Below are positions 11,369 to 22,752 of a DNA stretch of 64,000 nt, one piece after another. The position numbers and the translations under genes were made by a program. Origin of the DNA: Rhynchonema sp. JSB1_4 (Eukaryota; Nematoda; Chromadorea; Monhysterida; Xyalidae); contig JASAMV010005008.1 of the NCBI GenBank assembly GCA_030248065.1, positions 1 through 64,000 on the forward strand, written 5' to 3'. Numbering within the stretch: the first letter of the stretch is position 1; the number at the start of each line of letters is the position of its first letter. Below the pieces are notes generated by a model. That model ran no database searches and was not told where the DNA came from. It saw only the letters and a program-made list of their open reading frames with translations.

Positions 11369-12133
11369 CAGAGGCGGCCCGAGGCTTCTATCTACTGGAA
11401 GTGACTTACTTTACGAAAAAAACGGATTTTTTCGTCAACAAAAGTCAAAATGCTAAGATTTCTGACCGATTCGGCAAGTAAGTGATCAGTACGTGCCTAT
11501 CTGACAACTTTTTCATTAAAAGCAAAGCAACCACCTCAGAAAGATCGCAAAAATTATGACAAAGATCGGGTAAAAATCTGACCCAATGACCCAAAAAATT
11601 CGGGCCGAGCTTTGGCCAACTCGGGCCCGGAGATTTGAGGGTTCGGGCCGGGGGCCGGGCCGGGCCAGCCAGTGGTGTCGTTGGAGGGGGGGGAAGGGGG
11701 GGGTTACCCCCCCTAGTATCCGGTATCCGGTATCTTGATTTTTTCACCCAGGGGTATCCGGTATCCTGACTTTTTGTCCAGGGGTATCCTACCCAAAAAT
11801 TTTTCCGAAAACCGTAAAAATCGCCCATTTTTACCTCCAAAATGCTCAAAATCGCTTGCTAGCGCAAGCATAACCCCCAAAATGACCATTTTTTGCGCTT
11901 TCAACACCGATTTTGCTCAATTTTCCTCTAAAAAATTGACCTTTTTTGAACAACCCCCTGGGTATCTGAGATTTTTTATTTTAGGGAGCAACCCCCCCCC
12001 TGGTATCCGAGATTTTTCATTTTGGGTATCCGGTATCCGAAAATTTTGGATTTTGGGTATCCGGTATCCTGACTTTTTGATTTCCCAACGACACCACTGG
12101 GGCCAGCCTAACCCGGCCCGATTGCGACCTCTG
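11369..12133. mobile_element. hAT-like element (GGCCCGG-rich family), interrupted
   Basis: The left end is CAGAGGCGGCCCG and the right end reads CGGGCCGATTGCGACCTCTG, ignoring one doubled base. Flanking octamers CTTTCAGG (11361-11368) and CTTTCGGG (12134-12141) differ at one base, as an old 8-bp target duplication would. The interior is GGCCCGG-rich. Another element (11670-12099) is inserted within it. Confidence 0.65.
11670..12099. mobile_element. Nested hAT-like MITE
   Basis: Perfect 15-bp inverted ends CAGTGGTGTCGTTGG, with an exact 8-bp target duplication GGGCCAGC at 11662-11669 and 12100-12107. The interior is filled with GGTATCCGGTATCC repeats. At 430 bp with no transposase it is non-autonomous. 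It is inserted in the GGCCCGG-rich element. Confidence 0.9.
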
Positions 12134-12260
12134 CTTTCGGGAGGAAATTTTTGCGTTTTGAGGTGAAAATTGAGCAGATTTCGTGCATTCTAGGAAAAAA
12201 AGTCGAAATCGAAAATACACCATGCATATTTTTTTGATTTTTAAAGTGCTGACTTTTTTT

Positions 12261-12910
12261 TAAAGGGGGCCTTTCGCATTTCAAACCGCCTTCAAACTTT
12301 GCACGCATTTGAATATTGTTCAGGGCGTTGTTAAACTCTCACGCACCAAGAATCCAATTTGCAGCATGCGACCAGGAGATGCACTTCAAGAGGAACATCC
12401 GGGAACAAAGTGTGCCGCGGACCAGCCCAATTTATACCTGCGCATTCAGGCAAACTGCTTGATCAAAAAGGTGTCAAGGCGAATGAATGTTTCGCATGAA
12501 ACGTGCAACACCGCTAACTATGGAATTTCGCTTTTCTTTATATTTCGAATTTCAACGAATTGTTCCAGCGCGACAAGCAGACCTTGAAACATTTAGCAGC
12601 CACGCATGAACAATTCGTTGCAATTCGAAATAAAAAGAAAAGAGAAATTCTATAGTGAGGCAGGGGCAGATATCGTGCGAAACATTCTGCGACTTGACCG
12701 CCCTTGTCATCAGGCGAGTTGCCTGAATGCGCAGGTAGAAATTGGGCTGGTCCACATTTGATTTTGTTCCCGGATGTTCCTCTTGAAGAGCATCTCCTGG
12801 CCGCATGCTGAACGTTAGACCTTCGGTGTGTGTGACTTTTATGACGCATTGACCGCTGTCTAAACACATGCGAAGTGTGAAGGGGGTTTGAAATGCGAAA
12901 GGCCCCCTTT
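12261..12910. mobile_element. Palindromic foldback element
   Basis: The left arm (from AAAGGGGGCCTTTCGC at about 12263) and the right arm (ending GCGAAAGGCCCCCTTT at 12910) are inverted copies centred near 12588. Both arms encode the same short peptide on opposite strands, a symmetry artefact. The arms may extend about 25 bp further on each side at lower identity. No clear target duplication was found. Confidence 0.75.
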
Positions 12911-12972
12911 AAAAAACAAGCACTTGTTTAAAAAACTTTTTAAGCAACGCTGCCCCTGCCCCGGGTGCATAG

Positions 12973-12995
12973 CAGTGGTGTCGTTGGGAAATAAT
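12973..12995. mobile_element. Solo end of the CAGTGGTGTCGTTGG hAT-like family
   Basis: Starts with the same terminus as the MITE at 11670-12099, including the following GGAAAT of its right end, then breaks off where LINE-derived sequence begins. No partner end was found downstream, so it is a truncated copy. Confidence 0.6.
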
Positions 12996-15386
12996 AGTTA
13001 ATGACTCACTTAATATTCCATGGGATGGGATGAAATTCTTTATGGCCCATTTTCAGACCCTTTTTCTACCTGGGATGCTATTAAATTAGCATGCCAAATG
13101 GCCATTAAAGAGTTTGTACCCATCTCACGCGTCTCCTCGACAACCGGGTATATGCCCGATTGGTCACCTCAGCTTTCCCGCCTACGTAGAACTGAGTCCC
13201 GTCTGCGCTCGCGCATGCATCGGGAACCTAATATCAACACCTATTATTCCCGTTGCAAAATCTCTCGCGTCATTCGCCGACGCAGGCGGGGCTGGGTCCA
13301 TGGGCGGGAACAGTCGTTGGTCACGAATCCAAGCCCAAAAAAGTTTTGGAGTTACATCAGACGAAAAATCAGCCCTAGGACTGATCTTCCTGATGTAACT
13401 GACACCGATGGTGTGCTGCACACGGAGGACAAGGGCAAGGCCATCGCCTTCAACAAATATTTTGCCTCGGTCTTCAATTCCAACTTCGGAATTGCAGGCA
13501 CAACCCCTCTGTGTGCAGCTCATCCAGTCCCGGACATGGAGGAAATAGTCTGCTCACCCCCCATTCTCCTTCAGTTTTTTCGAAAATTACCAGCCAAAAC
13601 TACCCCCGGTCCTGACGGGATCCCTTCGGCCTTCTTGAAAAAGTTGGGCATCACCCTTGTGGACCAATACTCTTTCCTTTTTAACCAAATTCTCCACACC
13701 GGAGTTGTTCCCGATGACTTCAAGTTGGCCGACGTGATCCCGATCCCCAAGGAAAAATTCCCAAAAAATGTCACTAAATATCGCCCCATTTCTCTTACAT
13801 CCTCCTCCTGCAAACTTTTGGAGACCTTTGTTAATTCAAAGGTCATGGCCCATCTTCAAAAACATAATTTATTATCTCCCTCCCAATTCGGTTTCATCCC
13901 TGGTCGCTCTGTAGAGGCTCAGCTATTGTGCTGCATGTCGCACTGGACAGCAGCGTTGGAGCGTGGGAACGCAGTGGACATCATTTACCTAGACAGCCAA
14001 AAGGCTTTCGACACTGTCCCCCACTCTGCGCTGCTGCAAAAACTGCAGCACTACGGTTTCCCCCGCCATTTACTCAATTGGGTATCTTCATACCTAAATG
14101 GGCGGTCACAGCGGGTTCGGGTCGGGGACGCAGTCTCTGGGTGGATTCCGGTCACCTCCGGGGTCGCCCAGGGCAGTGTTTTCGGCCCGACCCTTTTTCT
14201 CATCTACATAAATGATGTTGTCAGTGTAGTACATCCAGGTACCTATCTGTATCTCTACGCTGATGATATCAAAATTTACAGGGAAATCCGTAGTGCTGCA
14301 GATCACAAAATCCTCCAGGGTGACATAAATGCGGTCATTAGTTGGCTCTCTGCAAATGGCATGGCTCTTGCCAGCCATAAGAGCGTCACAGTAAGGCTTG
14401 GGAATCGCCCCCAAGTCCCCCCTGTCTATTTTTGTGGGAATGAGCAGATTATTTCACCACCCCATGTCCGGGACTTGGGTGTCTTAATAGACCAACAAAA
14501 CTTAAAGTTTGAGTCACATATTGGTAAAATTGTGGCTGACGCCAGCAGAATGGAGAAGACCATCCGCCGAAACTTTCACAGTCGAAATCTCGACTTCCTC
14601 CGAAAACTTTATTTGGCCTATGTCCGCCCTTTACTGGAATTTTCCATGTCCATTTGGTCCCCTCAAAATGTCACTTTAGCTAAAAACGTTGAAAAAATTC
14701 AACGTCGGTTCACTTACTATTTACCTGGCATGCAGACTCTGTCTTACCAACAGCGTTTGCATGCCCTAAATTTAGACCCCCTAATTTATCGCCGGACCGT
14801 GAACGATCTTGTGCTTGTGTACAAGGTCATTCACGGTCACATACCTGGGGTAACCAAGGAATCCTTCTTTCCATCTCGTGACACCGGCCGCCCAACCCGA
14901 GGGCACTCCCACAGTTTGTGTCGAGTCCATGGCGCGGGTGCGGACTTGTCCGGGTACTGGGCCTATCGTGTCGTGGACCTCTGGAACAGGCTACCAGAGG
15001 GCGTCGTCTCTGCTGCCTCAATTGCGGCCTTTAAAACTAAACTAAACTCACGTGGTCGAGACGTAGTTTCTTGCCACATTACTCAAAATTTTCAGCCGTC
15101 GTTGACTGATCTCCTCAGTCACTGGGTTGCTGCTTTCAGATCATCATCAATATTTAAAACCGTATTCTCGTTCTCGTCATCCGTTGCTGAATTTGCCGTT
15201 GTTGTGTGTTGGTTGTCTAGTTTGGCTCGTTTGGTTGGTTCATCTCACCGGTGCGTTTCCATTGTCGTTTATTCATTCATGTTCACATTCTTTGTTATTA
15301 ACACTGTTTTATTTTAAGGGTTTTTCCGGATCTTGTGAAGGTCTTCGCGTAAGCTTGCAGATAAAATTTGAAATTTGAAATTTGAA
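12996..15386 (+). mobile_element. 5'-truncated non-LTR retrotransposon (CR1/Jockey type)
   Basis: Contains an intact reverse transcriptase frame and ends in a short ATTTGAA tandem tail (about 15365-15386), typical of CR1-like LINEs. ORF1 and the endonuclease domain are missing, so it is 5'-truncated. A second copy lies tail to tail at 15659-17263. Confidence 0.85.
13020..15317 (+). CDS. LINE reverse transcriptase, endonuclease domain missing
   Basis: Open frame of 765 residues without a stop. Residues 1-150 match the linker between endonuclease and polymerase in non-LTR ORF2 proteins. The polymerase follows: TPGPDGIPSAFLKKL (about 194-208), PISLTSSSCKLLE (about 257-269), QFGFIPGRS, GVAQGSVFGPTLFLIYINDV, and the catalytic box YADD at 413-416. 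The C-terminal part has the EKIQRRFTYYLPG...YRR...YKVIHG motifs of the CR1/Jockey group. The last 90 or so residues differ from the sister copy because of small indels near 15066-15090 and 15138, so this C-terminus is probably frameshifted. The first Met is only the start of the open frame in a truncated copy. It would need an endonuclease from elsewhere to move. Confidence 0.85.
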   Translation: MGWDEILYGPFSDPFSTWDAIKLACQMAIKEFVPISRVSSTTGYMPDWSPQLSRLRRTESRLRSRMHREPNINTYYSRCKISRVIRRRRRGWVHGREQSLVTNPSPKKFWSYIRRKISPRTDLPDVTDTDGVLHTEDKGKAIAFNKYFASVFNSNFGIAGTTPLCAAHPVPDMEEIVCSPPILLQFFRKLPAKTTPGPDGIPSAFLKKLGITLVDQYSFLFNQILHTGVVPDDFKLADVIPIPKEKFPKNVTKYRPISLTSSSCKLLETFVNSKVMAHLQKHNLLSPSQFGFIPGRSVEAQLLCCMSHWTAALERGNAVDIIYLDSQKAFDTVPHSALLQKLQHYGFPRHLLNWVSSYLNGRSQRVRVGDAVSGWIPVTSGVAQGSVFGPTLFLIYINDVVSVVHPGTYLYLYADDIKIYREIRSAADHKILQGDINAVISWLSANGMALASHKSVTVRLGNRPQVPPVYFCGNEQIISPPHVRDLGVLIDQQNLKFESHIGKIVADASRMEKTIRRNFHSRNLDFLRKLYLAYVRPLLEFSMSIWSPQNVTLAKNVEKIQRRFTYYLPGMQTLSYQQRLHALNLDPLIYRRTVNDLVLVYKVIHGHIPGVTKESFFPSRDTGRPTRGHSHSLCRVHGAGADLSGYWAYRVVDLWNRLPEGVVSAASIAAFKTKLNSRGRDVVSCHITQNFQPSLTDLLSHWVAAFRSSSIFKTVFSFSSSVAEFAVVVCWLSSLARLVGSSHRCVSIVVYSFMFTFFVINTVLF

Positions 15387-15658
15387 CCAGATTTTGAGCA
15401 TTTTGGAATTTTTAAAAAATGTTTTTAATAAATGTGCTGTGCAACTATAATTATACACTATATATAGGTGTTTTTGTTTTTTTGTTTTAGAATTTGGGTT
15501 ATTAATTATGACCCTTTTTGGGTTTTGTTTTTGGGGGTTTTTTGGTTTTTTAGCTAGATGAACCGGATAATGTTTCTTGCGAAGCCGGTTTCTCTGTTTT
15601 ATTATGTGGAGGCACGAAATTTTTTAAAGTTGCACCACCAATCCATGCTAAGAAGGAT
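15387..15658. other. Spacer between tail-to-tail LINE copies
   Basis: T-rich sequence separating the 3' ends of two inverted LINE copies. No gene was seen. Confidence 0.5.
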
Positions 15659-17263
15659 TATTCAAATTCAAATTTTATCTGCAAGCTTACGAGACCTTCA
15701 CAAGATCCGGAAAAACCCAAAAAAAACAGTGTAATAACAAAGAATGGAACAAATAAAAACACAATGGAACGCACCGTAGAAACCAACCAAACGAGCCAAA
15801 TAGACAACCAAAACAACAACGCAAATCAGCAACGATGACAAACAAATACTTTTAAATATTGATGATGATCGAAAGCAGCAACCCAGTGACTGAGGAGATC
15901 AGTCAACGACGGCTGAAAATTTTGAGTTAATGTGGCAAGAAACACGTCTCGACCACGTGAGTTTAGTTTAGTTTTAAAGGCCGCAATTGAGGCAGCAGAG
16001 ACGACGCCCTCTGGTAGCCTGTTCCAGAGGTCCACGACACGATAGGCCCAGTACCCGGACAAGTCCGCACCCGCGCCATGGACTCGACACAAACTGTGGG
16101 AGTGCCCTCGGGTTGGGCGGCCGGTGTCACGAGATGGAAAGAAGGATTCCTTGGTTACCCCAGGTATGTGACCGTGAATGACCTTGTACACAAGCACAAG
16201 ATCGTTCACGGTCCGGCGATAAATTAGGGGGTCTAAATTTAGGGCATGCAAACGCTGTTGGTAAGACAGAGTCTGCATGCCAGGTAAATAGTAAGTGAAC
16301 CGACGTTGAATTTTTTCAACGTTTTTAGCTAAAGTGACATTTTGAGGGGACCAAATGGACATGGAAAATTCCAGTAAAGGGCGGACATAGGCCAAATAAA
16401 GTTTTCGGAGGAAGTCGAGATTTCGACTGTGAAAGTTTCGGCGGATGGTCTTCTCCATTCTGCTGGCGTCAGCCACAATTTTACCAATATGTGACTCAAA
16501 CTTTAAGTTTTGTTGGTCTATTAAGACACCCAAGTCCCGGACATGGGGTGGTGAAATAATCTGCTCATTCCCACAAAAATAGACAGGGGGGACTTGGGGG
16601 CGATTCCCAAGCCTTACTGTGACGCTCTTATGGCTGGCAAGAGCCATGCCATTTGCAGAGAGCCAACTAATGACCGCATTTATGTCACCCTGGAGGATTT
16701 TGTGATCTGCAGCACTACGGATTTCCCTGTAAATTTTGATATCATCAGCGTAGAGATACAGATAGGTACCTGGATGTACTACACTGACAACATCATTTAT
16801 GTAGATGAGAAAAAGGGTCGGGCCGAAAACACTGCCCTGGGCGACCCCGGAGGTGACCGGAATCCACCCAGAGACTGCGTCCCCGACCCGAACCCGCTGT
16901 GACCGCCCATTTAGGTATGAAGATACCCAATTGAGTAAATGGCGGGGGAAACCGTAGTGCTGCAGTTTTTGCAGCAGCGCAGAGTGGGGGACAGTGTCGA
17001 AAGCCTTTTGGCTGTCTAGGTAAATGATGTCCACTGCGTTCCCACGCTCCAACGCTGCTGTCCAGTGCGACATGCAGCACAATAGCTGAGCCTCTACAGA
17101 GCGACCAGGGATGAAACCGAATTGGGAGGGAGATAATAAATTATGTTTTTGAAGATGGGCCATGACCTTTGAATTAACAAAGGTCTCCAAAAGTTTGCAG
17201 GAGGAGGATGTAAGAGAAATGGGGCGATATTTAGTGACATTTTTTGGGAATTTTTCCTTGGGA
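15659..17263 (-). mobile_element. Second, more truncated copy of the same LINE
   Basis: Nearly identical to the plus-strand copy from its 3' tail (ATTTGAA repeats at 15659-15675, reverse strand) up to 17263. Similarity then stops inside the reverse transcriptase, as in 5' truncation during target-primed integration. Confidence 0.85.
15826..17190 (-). CDS. Partial LINE reverse transcriptase
   Basis: 454-residue open frame holding the second half of the polymerase, with the YADD box and the same C-terminal motifs as the plus copy. The fingers region is lost with the 5' truncation. The C-terminal end (after about residue 417) keeps a different frame from the plus copy and ends VFVCHRC. This copy's tail is the better guess for the original protein end, since it runs in frame without the extra hydrophobic tail. 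Confidence 0.75.
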   Translation of the reverse strand: METFVNSKVMAHLQKHNLLSPSQFGFIPGRSVEAQLLCCMSHWTAALERGNAVDIIYLDSQKAFDTVPHSALLQKLQHYGFPRHLLNWVSSYLNGRSQRVRVGDAVSGWIPVTSGVAQGSVFGPTLFLIYINDVVSVVHPGTYLYLYADDIKIYREIRSAADHKILQGDINAVISWLSANGMALASHKSVTVRLGNRPQVPPVYFCGNEQIISPPHVRDLGVLIDQQNLKFESHIGKIVADASRMEKTIRRNFHSRNLDFLRKLYLAYVRPLLEFSMSIWSPQNVTLAKNVEKIQRRFTYYLPGMQTLSYQQRLHALNLDPLIYRRTVNDLVLVYKVIHGHIPGVTKESFFPSRDTGRPTRGHSHSLCRVHGAGADLSGYWAYRVVDLWNRLPEGVVSAASIAAFKTKLNSRGRDVFLATLTQNFQPSLTDLLSHWVAAFDHHQYLKVFVCHRC

Positions 17264-17506
17264 CAGAGGTTGGTTAGGGCAAGTTTCGAATCTTGGTTTC
17301 AGCGTGTTCTCACTTTGTGAAAGTTAATTCGTCAACCGCCACCACCATATTGTATCATCGATCGATAGGTACCATTGTTGCGGTACTGTGGCTCTAAATC
17401 TTGCCGTTTTGACATGAACTACACATTGCAGGCGAACAAAAGGCAAGCAAAAAACAAGGAAAAAACAAAAGTTTTTCATGTCGTACGATCGTGAACTGAT
17501 ATTGTT

Positions 17507-20500
17507 ATGCTGATGCTGAGCAAACCCTTCCAACTTGGTGAGCTTCCTATTTCAGTGGTGATCAACCATGTGCAACACTACCAGTTTGCGCTGCATCGAT
17601 TCGAGTTCCGATACAAGACCACATCCGTCAATAAGCCAATGTGTCGTGGTGCTGCTGCTCAAGTGGACACACGCTTTCCATCAACGCACATAGGAATACC
17701 GGACAATAAACGGCGTAATGTGCCACACCCTTGGACTGGTTAGAAGAGCATCGAATTTCAACGCATTATTTTCCCAAGCTTGGTCAAGTTGCTTCATGCA
17801 ACTTATGTTATGCAATGCGAAATATGACTAGGGAAGCAGTTACCGACTCCGTTCATGACTTATTAAGACTTAAGACTATTCCGCGACTTTTCGGGCCTGG
17901 AAGTTCAGGCCGGACCTTTTCAGCCCCAGTTTTTCAGGCCCGGCCGATTCAGGCTCAGCATAATTGACCAATTGACCCAGGCTCACTGTCCAGCCGGGCC
18001 TGAATTGACCGGGCCTGAATGGCCGGCCCTGAACCTGTGCTCCGGGACTGAACCGTCTCACAATAATTTGAAACAATACCCGTTACAATTTTAATTTTTT
18101 AAAAAGAAGTCATTCATGCAGCTTCACACGCGTTTGTGCGCGACGGTTCGATTCCCGAGTTTGTCACAATGGCAGACCCTAACAGCAACACCAACTATTT
18201 CACATATTCATCGTGCACCACCACCACTTGGCATCAATTGTCGTCGACGTTTCGAGTTGATGAAACTTCAGGCTTCGTTATCACCAGAAACTACCTCGAC
18301 ATCACCTATGGACATCACAAGGACGCACTCGTTGGCTATCTGCCAAAGCACGGTCAGTGTCATTGCATGTGCATGTTTCTTTGTTCATTTTGAACCTTCC
18401 TTGGCTCATTCAGATTTGCAAGTTGGATGAAGGATAACTTATGTACATCTGGAAAATAAAATTTATGTTAACGAAAAGGGCTGGACCCCACCCAGTCCGT
18501 AACGATGGCTAGTACCGTACCTGTCCATGTGGTAGTCATTGCGTGTGCACTGAGCTGTATGCTTTGGCCTGGAGTAGCGAGGTGCCAGCAGTGTGGCGTC
18601 TGGCCAATTGACCTCAAGCACAGTCCACGAGGTTTTCGTAAACTTTCCGTTTGATGTGGATAAAGAAGTTCGATTTTCAGACCTGTTGGTGTACTGTGGT
18701 GGGTACAAAGCTGAAGTCGATAAGAACGACGAATACGATGACGGTCCGTGGGTGGGTGTCAACTACGGTTGCGTCATGCACACAAGGTCGCACGCAGACC
18801 AAACGTTAGTTTTCTGGTCGCTTGTTGTCCGCCTTGCGGTTATATAACTGTCCAGCATGGTGGAAACACTACGCATATGCTATGTGTGAAGCCGTACCGA
18901 TGTCGTGAAACGTGATATGAAACCAGCCATCCGTTCTCCAGTTTCGAAAACGGCAACGTGGTGGCGAACCAAGCCAAATTCTCATCGTTCCACAAGCACG
19001 TGCACCTGAACCCAGTCTGTGGTGACACAAGGAGCAACACAGCCGTATCGACCAGATACTGCACGGCTGTGGTGGCTAACGATGAATTCCACATGTTCTG
19101 GTTGGCGGTTTTTCACATTTTTTTCTCGTGACGTTTCTGACGAGAAAAATAACAAGTTTGCAGTCCCTATCGCCATATCGTGATGTCGGTGGGAAACGGA
19201 GGGTCAGCGGTCAAGTACCGAAATGAGCAGTCATTTGATGGAGACTGCGCAGAAAACAACACCTTCAGACACAATTACGCCACGGCGGTGCTCGCAGAAC
19301 GAATTTTTGTTTGTGGCGGTTCGTTCGGCAATATTTTTTATACGTAATTGATCTAAATATATAATTTGAAAAAACTTTTTTTAAATCTATTGATGGGTGG
19401 TGGTGGTACCGCTAACCGCAATATGAGAAACGTGAACCATTGCACAGGTTATTACTTTCAGGCATAAAGGTCACGTTGGGCAACCCTTTGCCGCAACTGC
19501 TCACACCCACATGTCTGCAATTTGATAAATCGGTTGGTCACACTGTTTACGTCGTTAGCCATTGGCATGGCAGTGTTGTGGAATCACAGCATGTGTGAAA
19601 TCTTTTCTGAATTCCCACTTTCGGTCTGAAGCTAAAAGTTTGCAGTGTAGTTGCCAGACATGCTGACGTTTCGTGTAGCAGATGTTTATTATACACGTTT
19701 TCTTTCGTTTCATTCACTGAATGATAACCCAAGCCGACAAAATGCAGTCATACGATATCGATTCCGTGTTTCAGTCACCAGAGCCCGGCTGGCAGTCGAT
19801 CACCTCCATGACTGAACTGCGATTCGATTTCGCCATGTTTGTGGTGGGTGAACTTGGACTGTTGGCACTCGGCGGTCAGACTAATGACGATCGTGGCAAG
19901 CACGTGGACCGATTCGATGCTGAATTCCTACCATTTGACAATATGCGACAGTGGATCCCGGTTTACGGACGGTTGGAGACGAAGTTTGGATCGAAAACAC
20001 TCCTGTGGACTAATGACCCGGGCGCGATTAGGTATGTGTAGGTTTGGGTTCTGGGAGAGGATTGATTGACGTCTTTGTCGTAAGTATGTATGTGATTGCA
20101 GTGAAACCTCCACGCAATGAACCTCTACACACTGAGTACCTCTCTAGTGAACAAATGACCTGTCCCCAAATTGATTAAAATGTTCCCGAGCAGCGCTTTA
20201 TACATCGTGAATATTCTTCATAGTGCACAAAATAGTCGGGTCTCGTTCTGTCCACTATGAAAAGGTTTGACTGAATACAGTGTGCGTGTGATTTTCAGCT
20301 CAACAAGTGCCGACGCACCTGTCCCATTATTTCGCTATCTTTCGCCCGACAAACTGATGAGCTCCTTGAACAATGACCAGACAGAGCAAAGCAGCAATCG
20401 GCCCGGTAGCTCCTCTCCCAGTGTCCCTGATGAAGATCAAGACCACGAAACTGCTGTAATCATGACCGTGCTGTTTGGGGGCTCACTCATTTTAATAACG

Positions 20501-21789
20501 ATCAGTTACCCATCAGTCACCGACAAGCTCAGCAGCAAAGCACGATTCGCGATCCTGTCCCCAATCTTGTCGTGTGTCACACATTTGTGCCTGATCATGC
20601 GCTACGTGCGTTGCTCGGTGGACACTTTGAGACGGACCTGCATGACATCCGAGACTGACGTCAAGACCTCCTACTGTCACGAACAACCGTTCGCCGCCGC
20701 CGCACCAAGGGCCAAGTCTCCACCTACCACCGTGTCCTCGTTCACACTCTGTGTGCAACGCGGTCTGCAACTGCATCACGATGGTGAGCGTGCTGCAGCT
20801 GTGCTGGCATTCGAACACGCTGAACACATCAGACGGAGTGCGGATGGATTGATCGTGAGTTGTGCGGCTGATTCTTATTTTTAACGTGAAAATTACGTCG
20901 ATTGTTTTGGGTTTTGGGCGATGATCGCATGGCACATGGGCATGATAACAGCTGGAGACCTGCCACAATCAATGTTCCTTGGGCTTTGAAGAAAGAATAG
21001 TGTTTGCATTCACACAAAATGATCTTGCTCAGATTTGGATTTGTTGACCAAGAATATAGTTGCCTAAATTCAGATGTCGGATCCCGAAGTTCAGCGCAAC
21101 CTAGTGCCCTACCTGTACACCTGTGCTCGCGTGTTGATACAAAGCGAGAATCCGCAACAAGTTTCGGTGAGAACACTGGTGTTTTGTTGACTTATAATTT
21201 GTCTCAACATTTTAATTATAGGTATCCTTCCATGACATGAAATAATTGTTTTTGCAGCAAACAATCAATCGTGTTGTGAGCGAGCTGTCAGCTGCACTCG
21301 GTGTTGACGACGGTGAACAAGCATTCCCGATGTTGCACTTGTTGCGAGCACAACTGGCCAGCGTCGTCAAAAAGTGGTCATTTCATAATTTACCAACGCA
21401 TTTTTAAACCTAGCAACCTAAAATAGTGACATAATAACTCTTTCTCATAGCTACCAACAAGCGGTGCATCACTGTGAGCGGGGTCTGCAACAACTGCGTG
21501 CTGTTCAAGCAGCCAATTTTGTGTGCACTGTTCCTGTGCTCAAATATCCGTTCAGCACCGATCTGCCTCGACATCGAAAAATTATCCCTGAATCAAGGAA
21601 ACAGCAGTTGGAGGTGTGAGAGCATGCAGTTTCGTCGTTCAATTATCTTGCCCGCTTTATTTTTCTGACTTTCACCAATGTTCATTTTCGGTGATGTTTC
21701 AGAAAGAGCTCGAGCGTGTTCGTGATGACGCGTGCATGCACCTCAGTCCCAGACAAAGTGCCAAAATCAGAAACAGAACATACAATTGA
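17507..21789 (+). CDS. Kelch-like membrane protein, paralogue A
   Basis: Exons 17507-17738, 18122-18352, 18681-18804, 18942-19100, 19164-19318, 19462-19532, 19775-20031, 20299-20854, 21074-21166, 21258-21373, 21451-21613, 21703-21789, giving about 747 residues. Every junction has the same phase as in paralogue B. The ectodomain carries kelch-like double glycines (VYCGGY, FVCGG, LLALGG) followed by W(I/M)PV, as in beta-propeller blades. Then come one or two membrane spans (AVIMTVLFGGSLILITISY) and a helical TPR- or MIT-like C-terminus (CVQRGLQLHHDGERAAAVLA; YQQAVHHCERGLQQLRA). Family function is unknown. Oddity: paralogue B's signal peptide exon has a similar but frame-broken counterpart here (around 17478-17537), so the open frame starts MLMLSKPFQLGELPIS without a good signal peptide. 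Confidence 0.75.
17880..18058. repeat. GGCC-rich repeat in an intron of gene A
   Basis: Dense GGCCTGAA/GGCCCGG-type units in both orientations, similar in composition to the GGCCCGG elements at 11.4 and 43.5-45.9 kb. Ends and target duplication are not resolved. Confidence 0.4.
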
Positions 21790-22752
21790 CAACCAGTTTG
21801 GGTTTAACAGTCTTTTTGTAGGAAAATTGTTTTTGTTTTTTGAAAATTGTCATATTCAGAAAAAGGTTGTTTTCTGGGTTGGTATACCATGGCGTAGTTG
21901 ACGCACGTCGTTCACGCAGCGCGGCAATCATGGGTTCATCCTATAGGGGACGTGCGCGCCTGGTGTCAACCATGCTTGTCAACTACCCCACAATTGGTCA
22001 ATTTCTCAATCACAGATTCTGTTCGATGTGACTAAAGCTCTGTTCTATCTGACTGTCCACATTTTGTTGTGTTTCATGCCGATTTTCATTTTATTAGTAT
22101 TTTGTTATTTCTTCTGTTGTTGCCGTTTAATATTGTTTCAATTCTGGACTTTTGTTCTCATGCAATGATATCGTCTAACTGTTGTTGACATATTGAATGT
22201 TGCAAATAAAGTGATGCGTTCGAAACAAAATTTAATTTGTGTGAATCTCGTGGTACACAACAAATGTGGAACGGAAACTGCATGGGATCACATAGCAAGC
22301 AAAAACGCAAAACTTATTAAAAAAACGTCATTTTCGCACTTTTGCTCAGTAAGTGCAACGTCAAACTACGACGCATGTCTTGTGGTGTCACAGTCATTCA
22401 CCGTACTTATGCAGTTCGGCTTTCTTTTGTGTGCACAAACACACGTAAAATGGCTCATAAATGACCCAAGTGACGTGAGCCATAATGACTGAATCTCCCC
22501 AACCGCGGCCCATTAAGGACTCATGCAAATTGGCTGTACAAATTGCACACAAGGGGGTAAAGTCACAGGCAGCGCTTTCACCCAGTCATTTGCATTTGCC
22601 ACTCATTTAGTTCCTCATAAAATAATATTCTTGAGTTGCTTTCTTTGTCCTCGCTTCATTCCTTGAAAGACTACCTCATTGTTTTCGCCTGATGAAATTG
22701 AAAGTAGATATCTCCATCATTTGAATATCGCAATCTGACCCAAATCTTCGCT
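21790..22752. other. Intergenic between paralogues A and B
   Basis: No supported exon or element. It presumably holds the 3' UTR of A and the promoter of B. Confidence 0.45.

Noticed and set aside
12309..12869. Frames with MRPGDALQEEHPGTK on both strands
   Set aside because: Symmetry of the foldback element, interrupted by stops in each arm.
14106..14414. 102-codon antisense frame in the LINE, repeated at 16594-16902
   Set aside because: Shadow of the reverse transcriptase frame, identical in both LINE copies for that reason only.
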